The notes under the pieces were generated by a model, which saw only the letters and a list, made by a program, of their open reading frames with translations, searched no databases and was not told where the DNA came from. Positions 50,970 through 60,838 of a DNA stretch of 64,000 bases are shown piece after piece. The stretch's first letter is position 1. Each line of letters begins with the position of its first letter. Position numbers and translations under genes: made by a program. The DNA is from Corynebacterium parakroppenstedtii (GTDB taxonomy: Bacteria > Actinomycetota > Actinomycetes > Mycobacteriales > Mycobacteriaceae). Location: assembly GCF_019754935.1 (NCBI RefSeq), contig NZ_JAGSOA010000001.1, forward strand, positions 1,240,001 to 1,304,000, written 5' to 3'.

Positions 50970-53282
50970 GTGAACCGACGATCTGATGCTCCGGCACCTA
51001 GCCTGATCCTTTTCGGCGCAATACTCATCTCCACCCTGCTAGTGGCGCTCAGTGCGCTGCCCGTCGCCCTGGCAGCCGGAGCCACGATCAACCGTGGCCA
51101 CAACGCCATGGACTCCAATTACCACGACATCGCCAGCGCCAAGTTCCCGCAGGTCTCCACCATGACCGACCGGGACGGCAACCCCCTGGCCACCTTCTAC
51201 ACGCAGCGCAGACAAGAAGTCGCGTCGGATCAGATCTCAGAGCCGATGAAGAAAGCGATAGTCGCCATCGAAGACCGACGGTTCTACGACCACCACGGGG
51301 TTGACCTGCGCGGAACCGCTCGAGCGGTCGTAGCCAACATCACTCACGGCGGGGTCGCCCAGGGCGCGTCCACCCTGGACCAGCAATACGTCAAGAACTA
51401 CCTCATGCTGGTCAAAGCCAAGACCGACGACGAACGCGCTGCCGCCAACGAAGACACCGCCGCGCGGAAACTCCGCGAAATGAAACTCGCGTCTGACCTG
51501 GATAAAGACCTCTCCAAGGACGAGATTCTGACCCGGTATCTCAACCTCGTGGAATTCGGCAACGGTGCGTACGGCGTACAGACCGCGGCGCAGACGTATT
51601 TCCACGTCGACGCCAAGGACCTCACCGTGCCGCAGGCCGCGCTGCTGGCGGGGATGGTTCAATCCACGTCCGCCTATAACCCGTTCACCCACCCCGACGC
51701 CGCGCTGCAGCGCCGCAACACGGTCATTAACGCCATGACCAGCACGGGGGCGCTCTCCACCGCCGACGCCGACGCGGCGAAGAACTCGCCGTTGGGTGTC
51801 GTCGATAAGCCTGAAGCCCCCACCAACGGATGTATCGGGGCCGACGAGGCCGGCTTCTTCTGCGATTACGCGCTGCGGTACCTGGCCTCGCACGGGATCT
51901 CGAGGGACGACTTCATTTCGGGTGGCTACACGCTGACCACCACGCTCGACCCGAACGCGTTGAATTCCGTCAATGCTTCGCTTGAACAATACGCCCCCGC
52001 CACTACCCCCGGGGTTGCCGGCGCGATGAACCTCATCAAACCCGACGGCCACGAAGTGCTCGCTATGGGGGCCTCACGGCACTACGGGCTCGACGCCAGC
52101 AATTCCCAGTCCGTCCTGCCCTTGGCATCGCACCCCGTCGGGAATGGAGCTGGTTCCATCTTCAAAGTCTTCGCTGCAGCCGCGGGCCTGGAAAAGGGGA
52201 TGGGGATCGACACGGTGATGGACGTGCCGTCGCGGATCGAGGTCTCCGACATGGGCCACGGTGGCGCTCCGGGGTGCCCCGCCGCCAAATACTGCGTGGA
52301 AAATGTCGGCGCGTATCCGTCGAAAATGACGCTCAAGCAGGCGCTTGCCGAATCGCCGAACACGCCGTTTATCGAGCTTGAAAAGCGACTGGGTGTGGGC
52401 ACCGTTGTTGATACCGCCGTCAAGATGGGGCTACGCAGCTTGGCTGACAAACCCAGTTCCGATAACGGCGACAACAAGGACGAGAAATCCCAGGCCGACA
52501 CGATTAAAGAGACCAACCAAGGGTCATTCGTGCTCGGACCTGTCGCCGTCGATCCCCTCGAGCTGAGCAATGTGGCGGCAACCATCGCCAACGGCGGAAC
52601 GTGGTGCGAACCCAACCCCGTCCTGAAGGTGACCGACCACGACGGCAAAGACGTCCCCGTCACACCGCCGAAGTGCGAACAAGCCATCCCCACCGACGTT
52701 GCGAACGCGCTGGCCAACGGCCTATCCGACGACGTCAGCACCGGCACGGCCCACGAAGCCGCCGAGCTGACCGGGTGGGACGGCACGCTGGCGTCAAAGA
52801 CCGGTACCACGGAAACCAACCAATCCGCCGCATTCCTGGGGCTCACCAGTGGTCTTGCCGGAGCCGTGTACATCTTCAACGACGGCAGCACCAGCTCACC
52901 GCTCTGCACCGGCCCCCTGCGTCAATGCCCCGATGGCAACCTCTTCGGTGGCAAGGAGCCCGCTGATATCTACCTCACCGCGGCCAAGCCCCTTATCGAC
53001 GCCTACGGCGGGCACACACTTCCCCCCATGAACCCCTCCTACCAGGCTGGAACCAACCCCGAGGCGATCGGATACTCACGCGCAGTACTCCCCCAACCCA
53101 CTAATTCCGGTTCGACGGGAGGCACCGGCGGAGGCACCACCGGCGGTGGTGGCGGTACCGGCGGCGGAGGAGGCGGAGTACCCGCTCCAGCGCCGGCGCC
53201 CGCACTGCCCGACATACCCGGCATGATTAACGACTTCCTGCACACCTACGTCCCACCCCAGCTGCAGGGATTCCTCCCGTAG
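50970..53282 (+). CDS. Bifunctional class A penicillin-binding protein (PonA2-like)
   Basis: 770 residues, GTG start, an N-terminal membrane anchor (LILFGAILISTLLVALSALP). The GT51 domain has VAIEDRRFYDHHGVDLRG with the catalytic Glu and GGVAQGASTLDQQYVKN. The transpeptidase domain has SIFK (S-x-x-K), SPN and KTGT. A Gly-rich and Pro-rich tail (GTGGGTTGGGGGTGG, then APAPAPA) replaces PASTA repeats. It polymerises and cross-links peptidoglycan; mycobacterial PonA2 aids stress survival. Confidence 0.93.
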   Translation: MNRRSDAPAPSLILFGAILISTLLVALSALPVALAAGATINRGHNAMDSNYHDIASAKFPQVSTMTDRDGNPLATFYTQRRQEVASDQISEPMKKAIVAIEDRRFYDHHGVDLRGTARAVVANITHGGVAQGASTLDQQYVKNYLMLVKAKTDDERAAANEDTAARKLREMKLASDLDKDLSKDEILTRYLNLVEFGNGAYGVQTAAQTYFHVDAKDLTVPQAALLAGMVQSTSAYNPFTHPDAALQRRNTVINAMTSTGALSTADADAAKNSPLGVVDKPEAPTNGCIGADEAGFFCDYALRYLASHGISRDDFISGGYTLTTTLDPNALNSVNASLEQYAPATTPGVAGAMNLIKPDGHEVLAMGASRHYGLDASNSQSVLPLASHPVGNGAGSIFKVFAAAAGLEKGMGIDTVMDVPSRIEVSDMGHGGAPGCPAAKYCVENVGAYPSKMTLKQALAESPNTPFIELEKRLGVGTVVDTAVKMGLRSLADKPSSDNGDNKDEKSQADTIKETNQGSFVLGPVAVDPLELSNVAATIANGGTWCEPNPVLKVTDHDGKDVPVTPPKCEQAIPTDVANALANGLSDDVSTGTAHEAAELTGWDGTLASKTGTTETNQSAAFLGLTSGLAGAVYIFNDGSTSSPLCTGPLRQCPDGNLFGGKEPADIYLTAAKPLIDAYGGHTLPPMNPSYQAGTNPEAIGYSRAVLPQPTNSGSTGGTGGGTTGGGGGTGGGGGGVPAPAPAPALPDIPGMINDFLHTYVPPQLQGFLP

Positions 53283-53338
53283 CGACGGGGCCGGCGCGTG
53301 GAGAAGTGGCCGGCTCGTGGAGCCACCGGCCAAAGGCG

Positions 53339-53800
53339 TTACCCCTGAAGCCGCGCGCGAACAGCCGTCGATAAGCGTTTACCGTCGGCAGTGCCCTTGG
53401 CCTCTGCGGTGGCAGCCTTCATGATCTGCCCCATCGCCTTCATGGAGACCTCGCCGCCGTCGGCTTCATGCTGCTTGATCACCCGGTCTACCAGCGCATT
53501 CAGTTCCTCATCCGAGAGCTGCTTCGGCTGGTAGCGCTCCAGAACGGCAATCTCGGCGCGCTCAGAGTCCGCGAGTTCATCGCGACCCGCCTTCGCGTAC
53601 ACATCAGCGGACTCATGCCGCTTCTTAATTTCACGAGCAATCACGCGGAGAATGTCCTGGTCCGACGCCTCATGCGCCTTCCCCGACGTTTCCTCCTCCT
53701 GGATCGCGGCCAACAACATACGCAATGTGCTGGTCGTTTCCTTGTCGCGGTTCTTCATCGACTGCTTGAGATCCTCGCGGATCGTTGCTTTCATACCCAT
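53339..53800 (-). CDS. GatB/YqeY domain protein
   Basis: 153 residues, starting MGMKATIREDLKQSMKNRDK (MKAT is also possible). RMLLAAIQEEE, AREIKKRHESADVYAKAGRD and MKAMGQIMKAATAEAKG define the YqeY family, whose C-terminal part resembles the tRNA-binding tail of GatB. A role near tRNA amidation is suggested by the family. It is divergent from the phosphoesterase gene. Confidence 0.9.
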   Translation of the reverse strand: MGMKATIREDLKQSMKNRDKETTSTLRMLLAAIQEEETSGKAHEASDQDILRVIAREIKKRHESADVYAKAGRDELADSERAEIAVLERYQPKQLSDEELNALVDRVIKQHEADGGEVSMKAMGQIMKAATAEAKGTADGKRLSTAVRARLQG

Positions 53801-53876
53801 GCCCTTGAGGATAGCGCCCGCCCGGACACTGACCAGCCGAATCGGAAAAGCGTCCCTCCACCTTTACCATGGGCGT

Positions 53877-54881
53877 GTGAGTATTTTTCCCCGGTCCTTT
53901 GGCAAGAAAATTGCGGCCACCGCGGGTGCTGCGGGAGCTGCAGGGGCCGCTGCTGCGCTACTTGGTGCCAGCCGGTTCCGCCTCGCCGTCACAACCATCC
54001 CCATGCTGGATAAAGGCACTTTTCGGGGGCGTCGTAATGAATTCCGCATTCTGCACATCTCGGACCTTCACATGCTGCCCCACCAGCAGCTCAAGCAGCT
54101 GTGGGTCAGTGAGCCCGCCGAGCTGGAGCCGGACCTCGTTGTCAATACCGGGGATAACCTGGGCGATCCGAAGGCCGTGCCGGCCGTCGTCCAGACTCTT
54201 TCTCCTCTCTTGACGACGCCGGGTCTGTTCTGTTTTGGCACCAACGATTATTGGGCTCCGACGGCCCCCAACCCGCTGCGCTACCTCACGGGCAAGAAGC
54301 AGAAGCACAGCGACCAGAGCATGCCGTGGAAGAATCTGCGCGCGGTGTTCAAGGAGCACGGATGGGAAGATTGCACACATCAGCGGCATGATTTCGCCGT
54401 CGATGGGTTCCGGCTGGCGGTTGCTGGTGTCGACGATCCGCACGGTGATTTGGATGATTATTCGATGATCGCTGGGGAGCCGAATAAGGACGCGGACTTG
54501 TCCATCGGGTTGACGCACTCACCTGAGCCGCGGGTGCTGGATGCCTTCGCCAAGGATGGATATCAGTTGATCCTCGCTGGTCACACGCATGGTGGGCAGT
54601 TGTGTCTGCCGGGTGGAAAGCCCATCGTGACGAACTCCGGTATCGACCGCGAGCATGCGTCCGGCGTGTCCGAGTGGAAGGAATCCATTCTCAACGTTTC
54701 GCCCGGGCTGGGAACGTCCAAGTTTGCGCCGGTGCGGACATTCTGCCCGCCGACCGCACAGCTGCTGCGCATCGTCGAAAAGGGTGGTGGGGGAGCCGAC
54801 GACCTCCCCGAACCCACTGTCGACGAGATTGCGGTGGGAGACGGCTTTGTCGAGCGAGAAATTGTGCTGAAGGGACTGTAG
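53877..54881 (+). CDS. Metallophosphoesterase (Rv3683 type)
   Basis: 334 residues from the GTG at 53877; the open frame upstream overlaps the YqeY gene and is not needed. An Ala-rich N-terminal membrane segment is followed by the calcineurin-like core: HISDLHM (D-x-H), VVNTGDN, FGTNDYW (a variant of GNHD) and LAGHTHGGQ. It probably hydrolyses phosphoesters at the membrane surface. Its position follows the usual ponA2-phosphoesterase order. Confidence 0.9.
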   Translation: MSIFPRSFGKKIAATAGAAGAAGAAAALLGASRFRLAVTTIPMLDKGTFRGRRNEFRILHISDLHMLPHQQLKQLWVSEPAELEPDLVVNTGDNLGDPKAVPAVVQTLSPLLTTPGLFCFGTNDYWAPTAPNPLRYLTGKKQKHSDQSMPWKNLRAVFKEHGWEDCTHQRHDFAVDGFRLAVAGVDDPHGDLDDYSMIAGEPNKDADLSIGLTHSPEPRVLDAFAKDGYQLILAGHTHGGQLCLPGGKPIVTNSGIDREHASGVSEWKESILNVSPGLGTSKFAPVRTFCPPTAQLLRIVEKGGGGADDLPEPTVDEIAVGDGFVEREIVLKGL

Positions 54882-54967
54882 GCAGCGCGACTGCGTAGTG
54901 ATGTGGCAGGACGAATCGGTGATTTGGCAGTACGAAAGAGCGTGCGCTAGCCTTAGTCGAGTTGCAC

Positions 54968-55041
<74 letters not shown>

Positions 55042-55051
55042 CAAATAAATG

Positions 55052-55086
55052 ACCTCCGCCACTTTCGTTAAGAAAGCAGCGGAGGT
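55052..55086 (+). terminator. Terminator after tRNA-Pro
   Basis: ACCTCCGC (55052-55059) pairs with GCGGAGGT (55079-55086), with a second inner stem (CTTTC with GAAAG), followed by TTTT. Confidence 0.85.
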
Positions 55087-55146
55087 TTTGCTGTATGCGC
55101 TGGTGGTTCTGGGTGGGGTTGTCGTGTGCGCGCGTTACCGCGTCAA

Positions 55147-55494
55147 CTACTCAGCAGCGTCCTTGGTCAGCATGACGTCATAGTTTCGGACGACGGAGTT
55201 CATCGAACCGTGCGGTGGCCTCTTCGCTTCTTCCTCCTTGCTGGATTCGCGCTCACGCCAGCCGTGGTCTTCACGGAACTTGCGGGAATTGCGCCATCCC
55301 AGGAAGGCCTCCTGGTCGCGCCACCGAGTGATCACGATCCATCGGTCGTCGGCAGGTTCGGTCGGCTTGCACAGCTCGAAACCTTCGAACCCATCGAACG
55401 TGTCCAGGGACTGCATGTTCTGCGAGAAGCGGGAGACAACTTCATCCGCGCGATCTGACGTAATGGTCAGCTGGTTGGTAACTACGATGCTCAT
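55147..55494 (-). CDS. Heme-degrading monooxygenase, IsdG/MhuD-like
   Basis: 115 residues of the ABM fold. The triad expected for IsdG-type heme monooxygenases is present: Asn7 (IVVTNQL), Trp67 (FLGWRN) and His77 (REDHGW). FDGFEGFELCKP is typical of this family. It would open heme and release iron in the cytosol, providing iron from host heme. A DtxR-like box lies 60 bp upstream. Its C-terminus extends about 15 residues beyond MhuD, with a charged SSKEEEAKRPPHG stretch in the middle. Confidence 0.85.
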   Translation of the reverse strand: MSIVVTNQLTITSDRADEVVSRFSQNMQSLDTFDGFEGFELCKPTEPADDRWIVITRWRDQEAFLGWRNSRKFREDHGWRERESSKEEEAKRPPHGSMNSVVRNYDVMLTKDAAE

Positions 55495-55834
55495 GGACTC
55501 ATATTAAGCATTGGCTGGCTTATAAATAAAGCGACAGAGCGTCGCAAGCCAATATATCCAGCCTAACTTACCCCTTAAATAACAGGTGAGACTGTCGCAA
55601 AAACGACGCGAGCGGAGAAAGTGCTGGTCAAAGGGGTGAAAAGCGCGGACGTCTAGTCTCTGACAGAGACCGTGACACCCCCACGCCTGCCGTCGGAAAT
55701 AAGGCATAAATAGAGCCGACGCTGCCTCACTCGGGGCAGATCAACAGTCACGGCACGATCACATGCCAACAGAAAGCATCACTCAAACGCGATAAACCTC
55801 CCCACCGTCGCCAATTTTGAGTAACCTAGCTCAC
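55495..55834. other. Divergent regulatory region
   Basis: About 340 bp between the heme monooxygenase and DUF4442 genes. It contains a DtxR-like box (55553-55571), a GCGAC-AGAGC-GTCGC hairpin and no gene. Confidence 0.4.
55553..55571 (-). promoter_or_regulatory. DtxR-like operator half-palindrome
   Basis: The reverse complement GTAAGTTAGGCTGGATATA matches the DtxR consensus TTAGGTTAGGCTAACCTAA well on the left side and centre (AGTTAGGCT) but poorly on the right. It is about 60 bp upstream of the heme monooxygenase start. Confidence 0.4.
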
Positions 55835-56668
55835 ATGAATGTTCGCGCTGCAGCCCTCCTCGTCAAACGTGTTCTCCGGTCACCGCACCTCTTCGCCGCC
55901 GCTATGAGCGCATACCCACCTCTTTTTGCTGCAGGCGTGAGAATCCGGGATATTCCCGACGATTGGTCGTCGGCACACCTCATCCTCAAGGTCAACCGGT
56001 TCAACGGCAATGCACACGGAGCCGCGTTCGGCGGATCGCTGTTTTCCATGACCGACGCCATGTTCGGCATGCTCGTTATGCAACGCCTCGGGCGGGAGTA
56101 CGAAGCCTGGACGCGCACCGGTACATTCCAATACATCAACCCCGGCCGCAATAATGCCCACGCCACGGTCCGGGTCACGGACGCCATGGTCGAGCAAATT
56201 AAACACGAAATCGCCTCCGACGGCTTCTGCAATATCCCATACACCACGGTCATTACTAACGACGACGGCTCCACCGTCGGCATTGGCCAGCAAGAACTCC
56301 ACTGCCGGCTGCGCAAGAGTAAAGAAGCGCAGCGCTCGCACCGCGAGCAGGAGCATGGAGGTTCGTCCCCTCGTGTGGTCGACCGCCGCATCGAGCCCCA
56401 CGAAGCTCGCGGAATCACACTTCTTTCATTAGCGACGGCGGTCGCGTGGCGTGCTTTCGGCCCGGCGTCCTCCTCCGACGAGCAACACGACACCAAGGCA
56501 TCGAACAACGCCGCCACCCTAACCACCCTCCTCAGCGCGGCCCGACGAATCCCCGACCCGGAAGACCGCGCGCGGTTCGTCGTCAAGAAAGTGTTAGAAG
56601 AAGAAGCACTCACGCCCCAGGAAATAGAAGAGATGGGAATTCCACCGCGGCTCATTCCCAACGAATAG
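55835..56668 (+). CDS. DUF4442 (hotdog thioesterase-like) domain protein
   Basis: 277 residues from the ATG at 55835 (a TTG at 55817 is possible). The N-terminal 160 residues carry the DUF4442 pattern (VNRFNGNAHGAAFGGSLFSM, DAMFGMLVMQRLG, TGTFQYINPGRNNA), related to acyl-CoA thioesterases. An unusual C-terminal half of about 110 residues is charged and Ala-rich, ending in LTPQEIEEMGIPPRLIPNE. The role is unknown; a link to acyl-CoA metabolism is plausible. Confidence 0.78.
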   Translation: MNVRAAALLVKRVLRSPHLFAAAMSAYPPLFAAGVRIRDIPDDWSSAHLILKVNRFNGNAHGAAFGGSLFSMTDAMFGMLVMQRLGREYEAWTRTGTFQYINPGRNNAHATVRVTDAMVEQIKHEIASDGFCNIPYTTVITNDDGSTVGIGQQELHCRLRKSKEAQRSHREQEHGGSSPRVVDRRIEPHEARGITLLSLATAVAWRAFGPASSSDEQHDTKASNNAATLTTLLSAARRIPDPEDRARFVVKKVLEEEALTPQEIEEMGIPPRLIPNE

Positions 56669-56729
56669 GACCACGACCACGCCCCAACACCGTTAACCGC
56701 TCTGCACCTGCGTCGTTACACTGGAAACT

Positions 56730-57839
56730 ATGAGTAGCGCACATTATCCGAACGTGTACCGAGCTGCAGATGACCGCTACGAACCCGAGGCGCACTCCCC
56801 CATGCCTTACAACCGCTGCGGGGATAGCGGCCTGAAACTTCCCGCGATCACCCTGGGATTGTGGCACAACTTCGGTGGGGATCGCCCCCTGGAGACGCAA
56901 CGCGCAATCCTCCGGCGTGCTTTTGATCGTGGCATCACCCACTTCGACCTAGCCAACAACTATGGGCCACCACCCGGATCCGCGGAATCCAATTTCGGCC
57001 GCATTTTTGCCCAAGACTTCCGCCCATACCGGGAAGAAATGGTGATTAGCTCCAAGGCCGGCTGGTATATGAATAGCAGCCCATACGGCTTCGGGGGCAG
57101 CAGAAAATACCTGGTAGGAAGCCTGGATGCCTCATTAAAGCGGATGGGCTTGGACTATGTAGACATCTTCTACCACCACCGCCCGGACCCCGACACGCCA
57201 CTGGAAGAGACAATGAGCGCGCTCGACCACATCGCTAGGTCGGGGCGTGCGCTCTACGTGGGCATCAGCTCGTACTCGCCCGAACTCACGCGGCAGGCAC
57301 AGAGCATTGCCCGCGACCTGGGCACTCCGCTCACCATCATGCAGCCCAGCTATTCCATGTTTAACCGGTGGATCGAGGGCCCCGACGGTCCCACCGACCC
57401 ATCCGTATCTCCCGCCGCGAAGACATCATTGCTAAAAACGTGCGCCGAAAACGGTATGGGAGTCATTGCGTTCTCTGTCCTGGCCCAAGGCCTTCTGACC
57501 AGCAAATATCTCAATGGTATCCCGGATGATTCACGCCTGGGCAACCACAAGATGAACTCCACATTCCTCAACGACGACACTCTCGAGGGCATCCGCGCCC
57601 TCAATGCCATCGCCGAAGAGCGTGGACAATCACTGGCGCAAATGGCGATCGCCTGGGCACTTCGACGGCCAGAGGTGACGTCGGCACTGATCGGGGCAAG
57701 CTCAGTTGAGCAACTCGACGACAGCCTCGGCGCACTAGACAACCTGTCATTTACCGACGAGGAACTGCGGAAGATTGATCGCTACGCGGTTGACCGCAAT
57801 ATCAACCAATGGCAAGTAGCGACGGACTCCCGTGACTAA
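56730..57839 (+). CDS. Aldo/keto reductase (YghZ/AKR14-like)
   Basis: 369 residues. It has the catalytic tetrad context FDLANNYGPPPGSAE (Asp, Tyr), ISSKAGWYM (Lys) and FYHHRPDPDTPLEE (His), and the NADPH-binding ALIGASSVEQLDD. YghZ-type reductases reduce methylglyoxal and other aldehydes. The last 8 bp overlap the GTG start of the ClC gene, so the two are probably co-transcribed. Confidence 0.92.
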   Translation: MSSAHYPNVYRAADDRYEPEAHSPMPYNRCGDSGLKLPAITLGLWHNFGGDRPLETQRAILRRAFDRGITHFDLANNYGPPPGSAESNFGRIFAQDFRPYREEMVISSKAGWYMNSSPYGFGGSRKYLVGSLDASLKRMGLDYVDIFYHHRPDPDTPLEETMSALDHIARSGRALYVGISSYSPELTRQAQSIARDLGTPLTIMQPSYSMFNRWIEGPDGPTDPSVSPAAKTSLLKTCAENGMGVIAFSVLAQGLLTSKYLNGIPDDSRLGNHKMNSTFLNDDTLEGIRALNAIAEERGQSLAQMAIAWALRRPEVTSALIGASSVEQLDDSLGALDNLSFTDEELRKIDRYAVDRNINQWQVATDSRD

Positions 57840-59340
57840 CTCCGAGCACGACACTAACGGCCTCACTGTGAGTGGCGACGTCAGTGACGATGTGAGTAAC
57901 GACGCGAAGCCGACGGCCAGTGGCCAGCCCCTCACCCGGCGCGAACGCCTCATCCGAGTGCTAACTGGCTATCACAGCCTGGAGTGGTGGAATGAGGCCA
58001 AGGGGAGACCATCAATGTCGATGGTTCCTCTGACCATTACCGCCATCATGGTGGGGTTAGGTACTGGCATCATTGCGTCCCTTTTCCGCGTGTGTCTTGA
58101 GCACGCGGAAGCATGGCGGACCACAGTGTTCGGGTGGTCACAGGGGCATGGGGTCGTCGGCGTGCTCGTCGCCATTGTTGCTCCGGCAGTATTGGCCATG
58201 GTGGGGGCGGCGATGGTTCGCCATCTGGAGCCGGTGGCGGAGGGATCCGGCATTCCCCGCGTCGAGGCCATCGTGAAGGGCAACGCCAACCCCACTCACA
58301 TGCGCTTGCTGCCCATCAAGTTCGTCGGCGGGCTGATGTCCATCGGTGGCGGTTTGGCGCTAGGGCGCGAAGGCCCGTCAGTGCACCTTGGTGCGTCGGT
58401 GGCGACAATCCTGGGCCGGACCTATCGCAACAACCGCGCCGACCTGCGCTTACTGATCGCCGCAGGAGCGGCCGCCGGACTCACGACCGCCTTTTCCGCA
58501 CCCCTGGCCGGTGCCGTGTTTGTGCTTGAGGAATTGGTTAAGCGCTTCGAGGCCAGGATGACAGTTGCGGTTCTATCAGCTTCTGGGGCGGCGTATTCGA
58601 TGGCGCATGTGATCGTTGGAGATGATCACGTGTTTCCCCTTCCTGAACCTCAACCGCCCACGCTGGATAATGGGCCATTTTTCCTGCTTGTGGGGCTGGT
58701 CGCCGGGTTCGCTGGGCTGCTGTACAACCGCATGCTCATGCGAACCCTGGCGGTAGTCGACGCGTCAACGTTCCCCGTGGAACTCCGTGCGGGCATGATC
58801 GGGGCGGCCATCGGTGTCGTCGGTTATCTCGGCCCGAATCTGGTGGGTGGCGGAGATTCGTTGACGATGGATGCTCTGATGGGTCGCGGCACCGTCATGG
58901 TTCTCCTCGGCCTGCTGACCTTGCGTTTCATCATGGCGATCGGTTCGTATGTCGCGCTCACGCCGGGCGGTTTGTTCGCCCCCATGCTTGTGTTGGGCGC
59001 TGAACTCGGGCTGATCATTGGGCTCGTGTGCCATGCGCTGTTCCCGCAGGTCGCGCCGGATCCGTCGGCAATGGCAATCGTCGGCATGGCAGCATTATTT
59101 GCCGCGAGTGTGGGTGCGCCAGTGACCGGGCTTGTTTTGACCACCGAGATGACGGGCGCCGTGGTGCTCCTCCCGCCACTTTTAGGTGCGTGTGCGGTCG
59201 CGATGTTCATCGCCGTGATATTTAAATGCCGTCCTATTTACGACGCTTTGGGTCTGCGGTCAGCACGAAACGTTGCGAAGAATGCTGCGGCCATTGAGCA
59301 ACGGACGCAACGGGCGATGAAAGCGGAGCATGAGCGGTAG
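57832..59340 (+). CDS. ClC-family chloride channel/transporter
   Basis: 502 residues, GTG start. It has all three anion-binding motifs: GSGIPRVEAI, GREGPSVHLGA (external gating Glu) and PGGLFAPMLVLGAE. About ten or more membrane helices are evident, and no CBS domains follow. It would move Cl- in exchange for H+ or passively, perhaps for acid stress. It starts inside the aldo/keto reductase stop region. Confidence 0.93.
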   Translation: MTNSEHDTNGLTVSGDVSDDVSNDAKPTASGQPLTRRERLIRVLTGYHSLEWWNEAKGRPSMSMVPLTITAIMVGLGTGIIASLFRVCLEHAEAWRTTVFGWSQGHGVVGVLVAIVAPAVLAMVGAAMVRHLEPVAEGSGIPRVEAIVKGNANPTHMRLLPIKFVGGLMSIGGGLALGREGPSVHLGASVATILGRTYRNNRADLRLLIAAGAAAGLTTAFSAPLAGAVFVLEELVKRFEARMTVAVLSASGAAYSMAHVIVGDDHVFPLPEPQPPTLDNGPFFLLVGLVAGFAGLLYNRMLMRTLAVVDASTFPVELRAGMIGAAIGVVGYLGPNLVGGGDSLTMDALMGRGTVMVLLGLLTLRFIMAIGSYVALTPGGLFAPMLVLGAELGLIIGLVCHALFPQVAPDPSAMAIVGMAALFAASVGAPVTGLVLTTEMTGAVVLLPPLLGACAVAMFIAVIFKCRPIYDALGLRSARNVAKNAAAIEQRTQRAMKAEHER

Positions 59341-59457
59341 GGAGTGAGTGGCCACCACCGAAAGATAGGTTTTGCAAAGTTTTTACTTTGTTTCCTATCG
59401 ACGTTGATGTGCTGGGACTATCGTTCTCAAAAAGCTCAATTCCTAGGAGGAGGTCCC

Positions 59458-60819
59458 ATGCCCCGCACTGTTCCCCAAACTTCTCAACCCGATCGGTTCT
59501 CTCGCGCGCACACGGCGAGACGTCGACGCTCCGTTCTTGCAAGCCTAAGCCTCAGCGCTTCTCTAGGAATCGCCTCGACACTCTCTATTCCCACTGGGAT
59601 CGCGTATGCCGGTGATGCCCAAGGCACCGTGAGTCAGCCCACCGAATCCATACCCGGAAGCAATGATCCGCACCTGATGGATACTGCGCCCGGTGACACG
59701 ACCGAGCCTGGCACACTCACGAAAGTCGAGCCACTGAATCCGGCTATTGCTGTGCCCCATGCGGGAGCGTCGTATCGAATCACGTACTGGACGGTGAATT
59801 CCCAAGGTCAGCCAGCGCTGTCTACCGCAGCCGTTTACTTTCCCCAAGGCAAGGCGCCTGAAGGCGGATGGCCGGTTATGGCTTGGGCACATGGCACAGT
59901 CGGCCTCAACGACGTGTGCGCCTACTCTACAAATGGTCCAGCCGCATGGGAGAGAGATTGGGATTATCTAAATTCGTGGATGGACCAGGGCTACGCAATT
60001 GTTGCGAGCGACTACGTCGGCCTCGGAACGCCCGGCAGCCATCCTTATTTGGACGGAAAAGTAGAAGCCCACAGTGTTGTTGACGCGATTAAGGCGTCCA
60101 CAACACACTTCGAGGAGTTAGCCAAAAAGTGGTTCGTCGCCGGACAGTCACAAGGCGGCGGCGCTGCAATGTTCACGGCACGATACGCAGAAGAATACGG
60201 TGGCAACAGCGACGGATTATCCTACCGCGGTGCCGTCGCCACCGGAGTTCCTGCTTACATTGAAGACTTACTACCAGTGGTGTTCCGTCCGGGCGTGGTC
60301 CCACCAGGAAAATTGGGTGAACAAAACGTGCTGCCGACCCTCACCACCTATCTTCTCTACATTGTTTCCGGGCTTCGTACCGCGCACCCGGAGTGGGACG
60401 TCAATTCCTATCTCACCGATTACGGGAAGAAATGGGTGGACTATGCTGAGGGACCAATATGCGACACCTTGTCGACTCCATCGCATCCTGCCCCTGAAGG
60501 AATTACGGATGTCGTTAAAAAGGAAAACATCCGCATTGAAGAGGTGTTTTCCAAGCCTTTAGACACTATCCCAGGATTCAAACAGGCCCTCAAGGACTAC
60601 ATGGGAATACCTGAATCGGGATATAACCAACCTGTTTTTATCGGCCAAGGAGGATTGGACACCGACATATTTATGCCCGGAGCTGTAACTCTTGCGGAGA
60701 AGATGAAGGCTAGCGGCCAGCCAGTCACGTTCAAGTTCTATCCCGATAAAGATCACAGCGGAACGGTGAACAGGTCTAAAGAGGACAGCATCCCGTTCGT
60801 TAAAAATGTGATGAGCTAG
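59458..60819 (+). CDS. Secreted lipase (LIP family)
   Basis: 453 residues from the ATG at 59458 (AGGAGGAGG upstream). A long signal peptide (RRRRSVLASLSLSASLGIAS, ending near AYAGD) is followed by the alpha/beta core with WPVMAWAHGTVG, the nucleophile GQSQGGGA, FIGQGGLDTDIFM (Asp) and KDHSGTV (His). This matches the secretory lipase family of fungi and mycolata. With the other exported lipases it indicates use of host lipids. Confidence 0.9.
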   Translation: MPRTVPQTSQPDRFSRAHTARRRRSVLASLSLSASLGIASTLSIPTGIAYAGDAQGTVSQPTESIPGSNDPHLMDTAPGDTTEPGTLTKVEPLNPAIAVPHAGASYRITYWTVNSQGQPALSTAAVYFPQGKAPEGGWPVMAWAHGTVGLNDVCAYSTNGPAAWERDWDYLNSWMDQGYAIVASDYVGLGTPGSHPYLDGKVEAHSVVDAIKASTTHFEELAKKWFVAGQSQGGGAAMFTARYAEEYGGNSDGLSYRGAVATGVPAYIEDLLPVVFRPGVVPPGKLGEQNVLPTLTTYLLYIVSGLRTAHPEWDVNSYLTDYGKKWVDYAEGPICDTLSTPSHPAPEGITDVVKKENIRIEEVFSKPLDTIPGFKQALKDYMGIPESGYNQPVFIGQGGLDTDIFMPGAVTLAEKMKASGQPVTFKFYPDKDHSGTVNRSKEDSIPFVKNVMS

Positions 60820-60838
60820 TTGCTCAACGGCGGACTAT

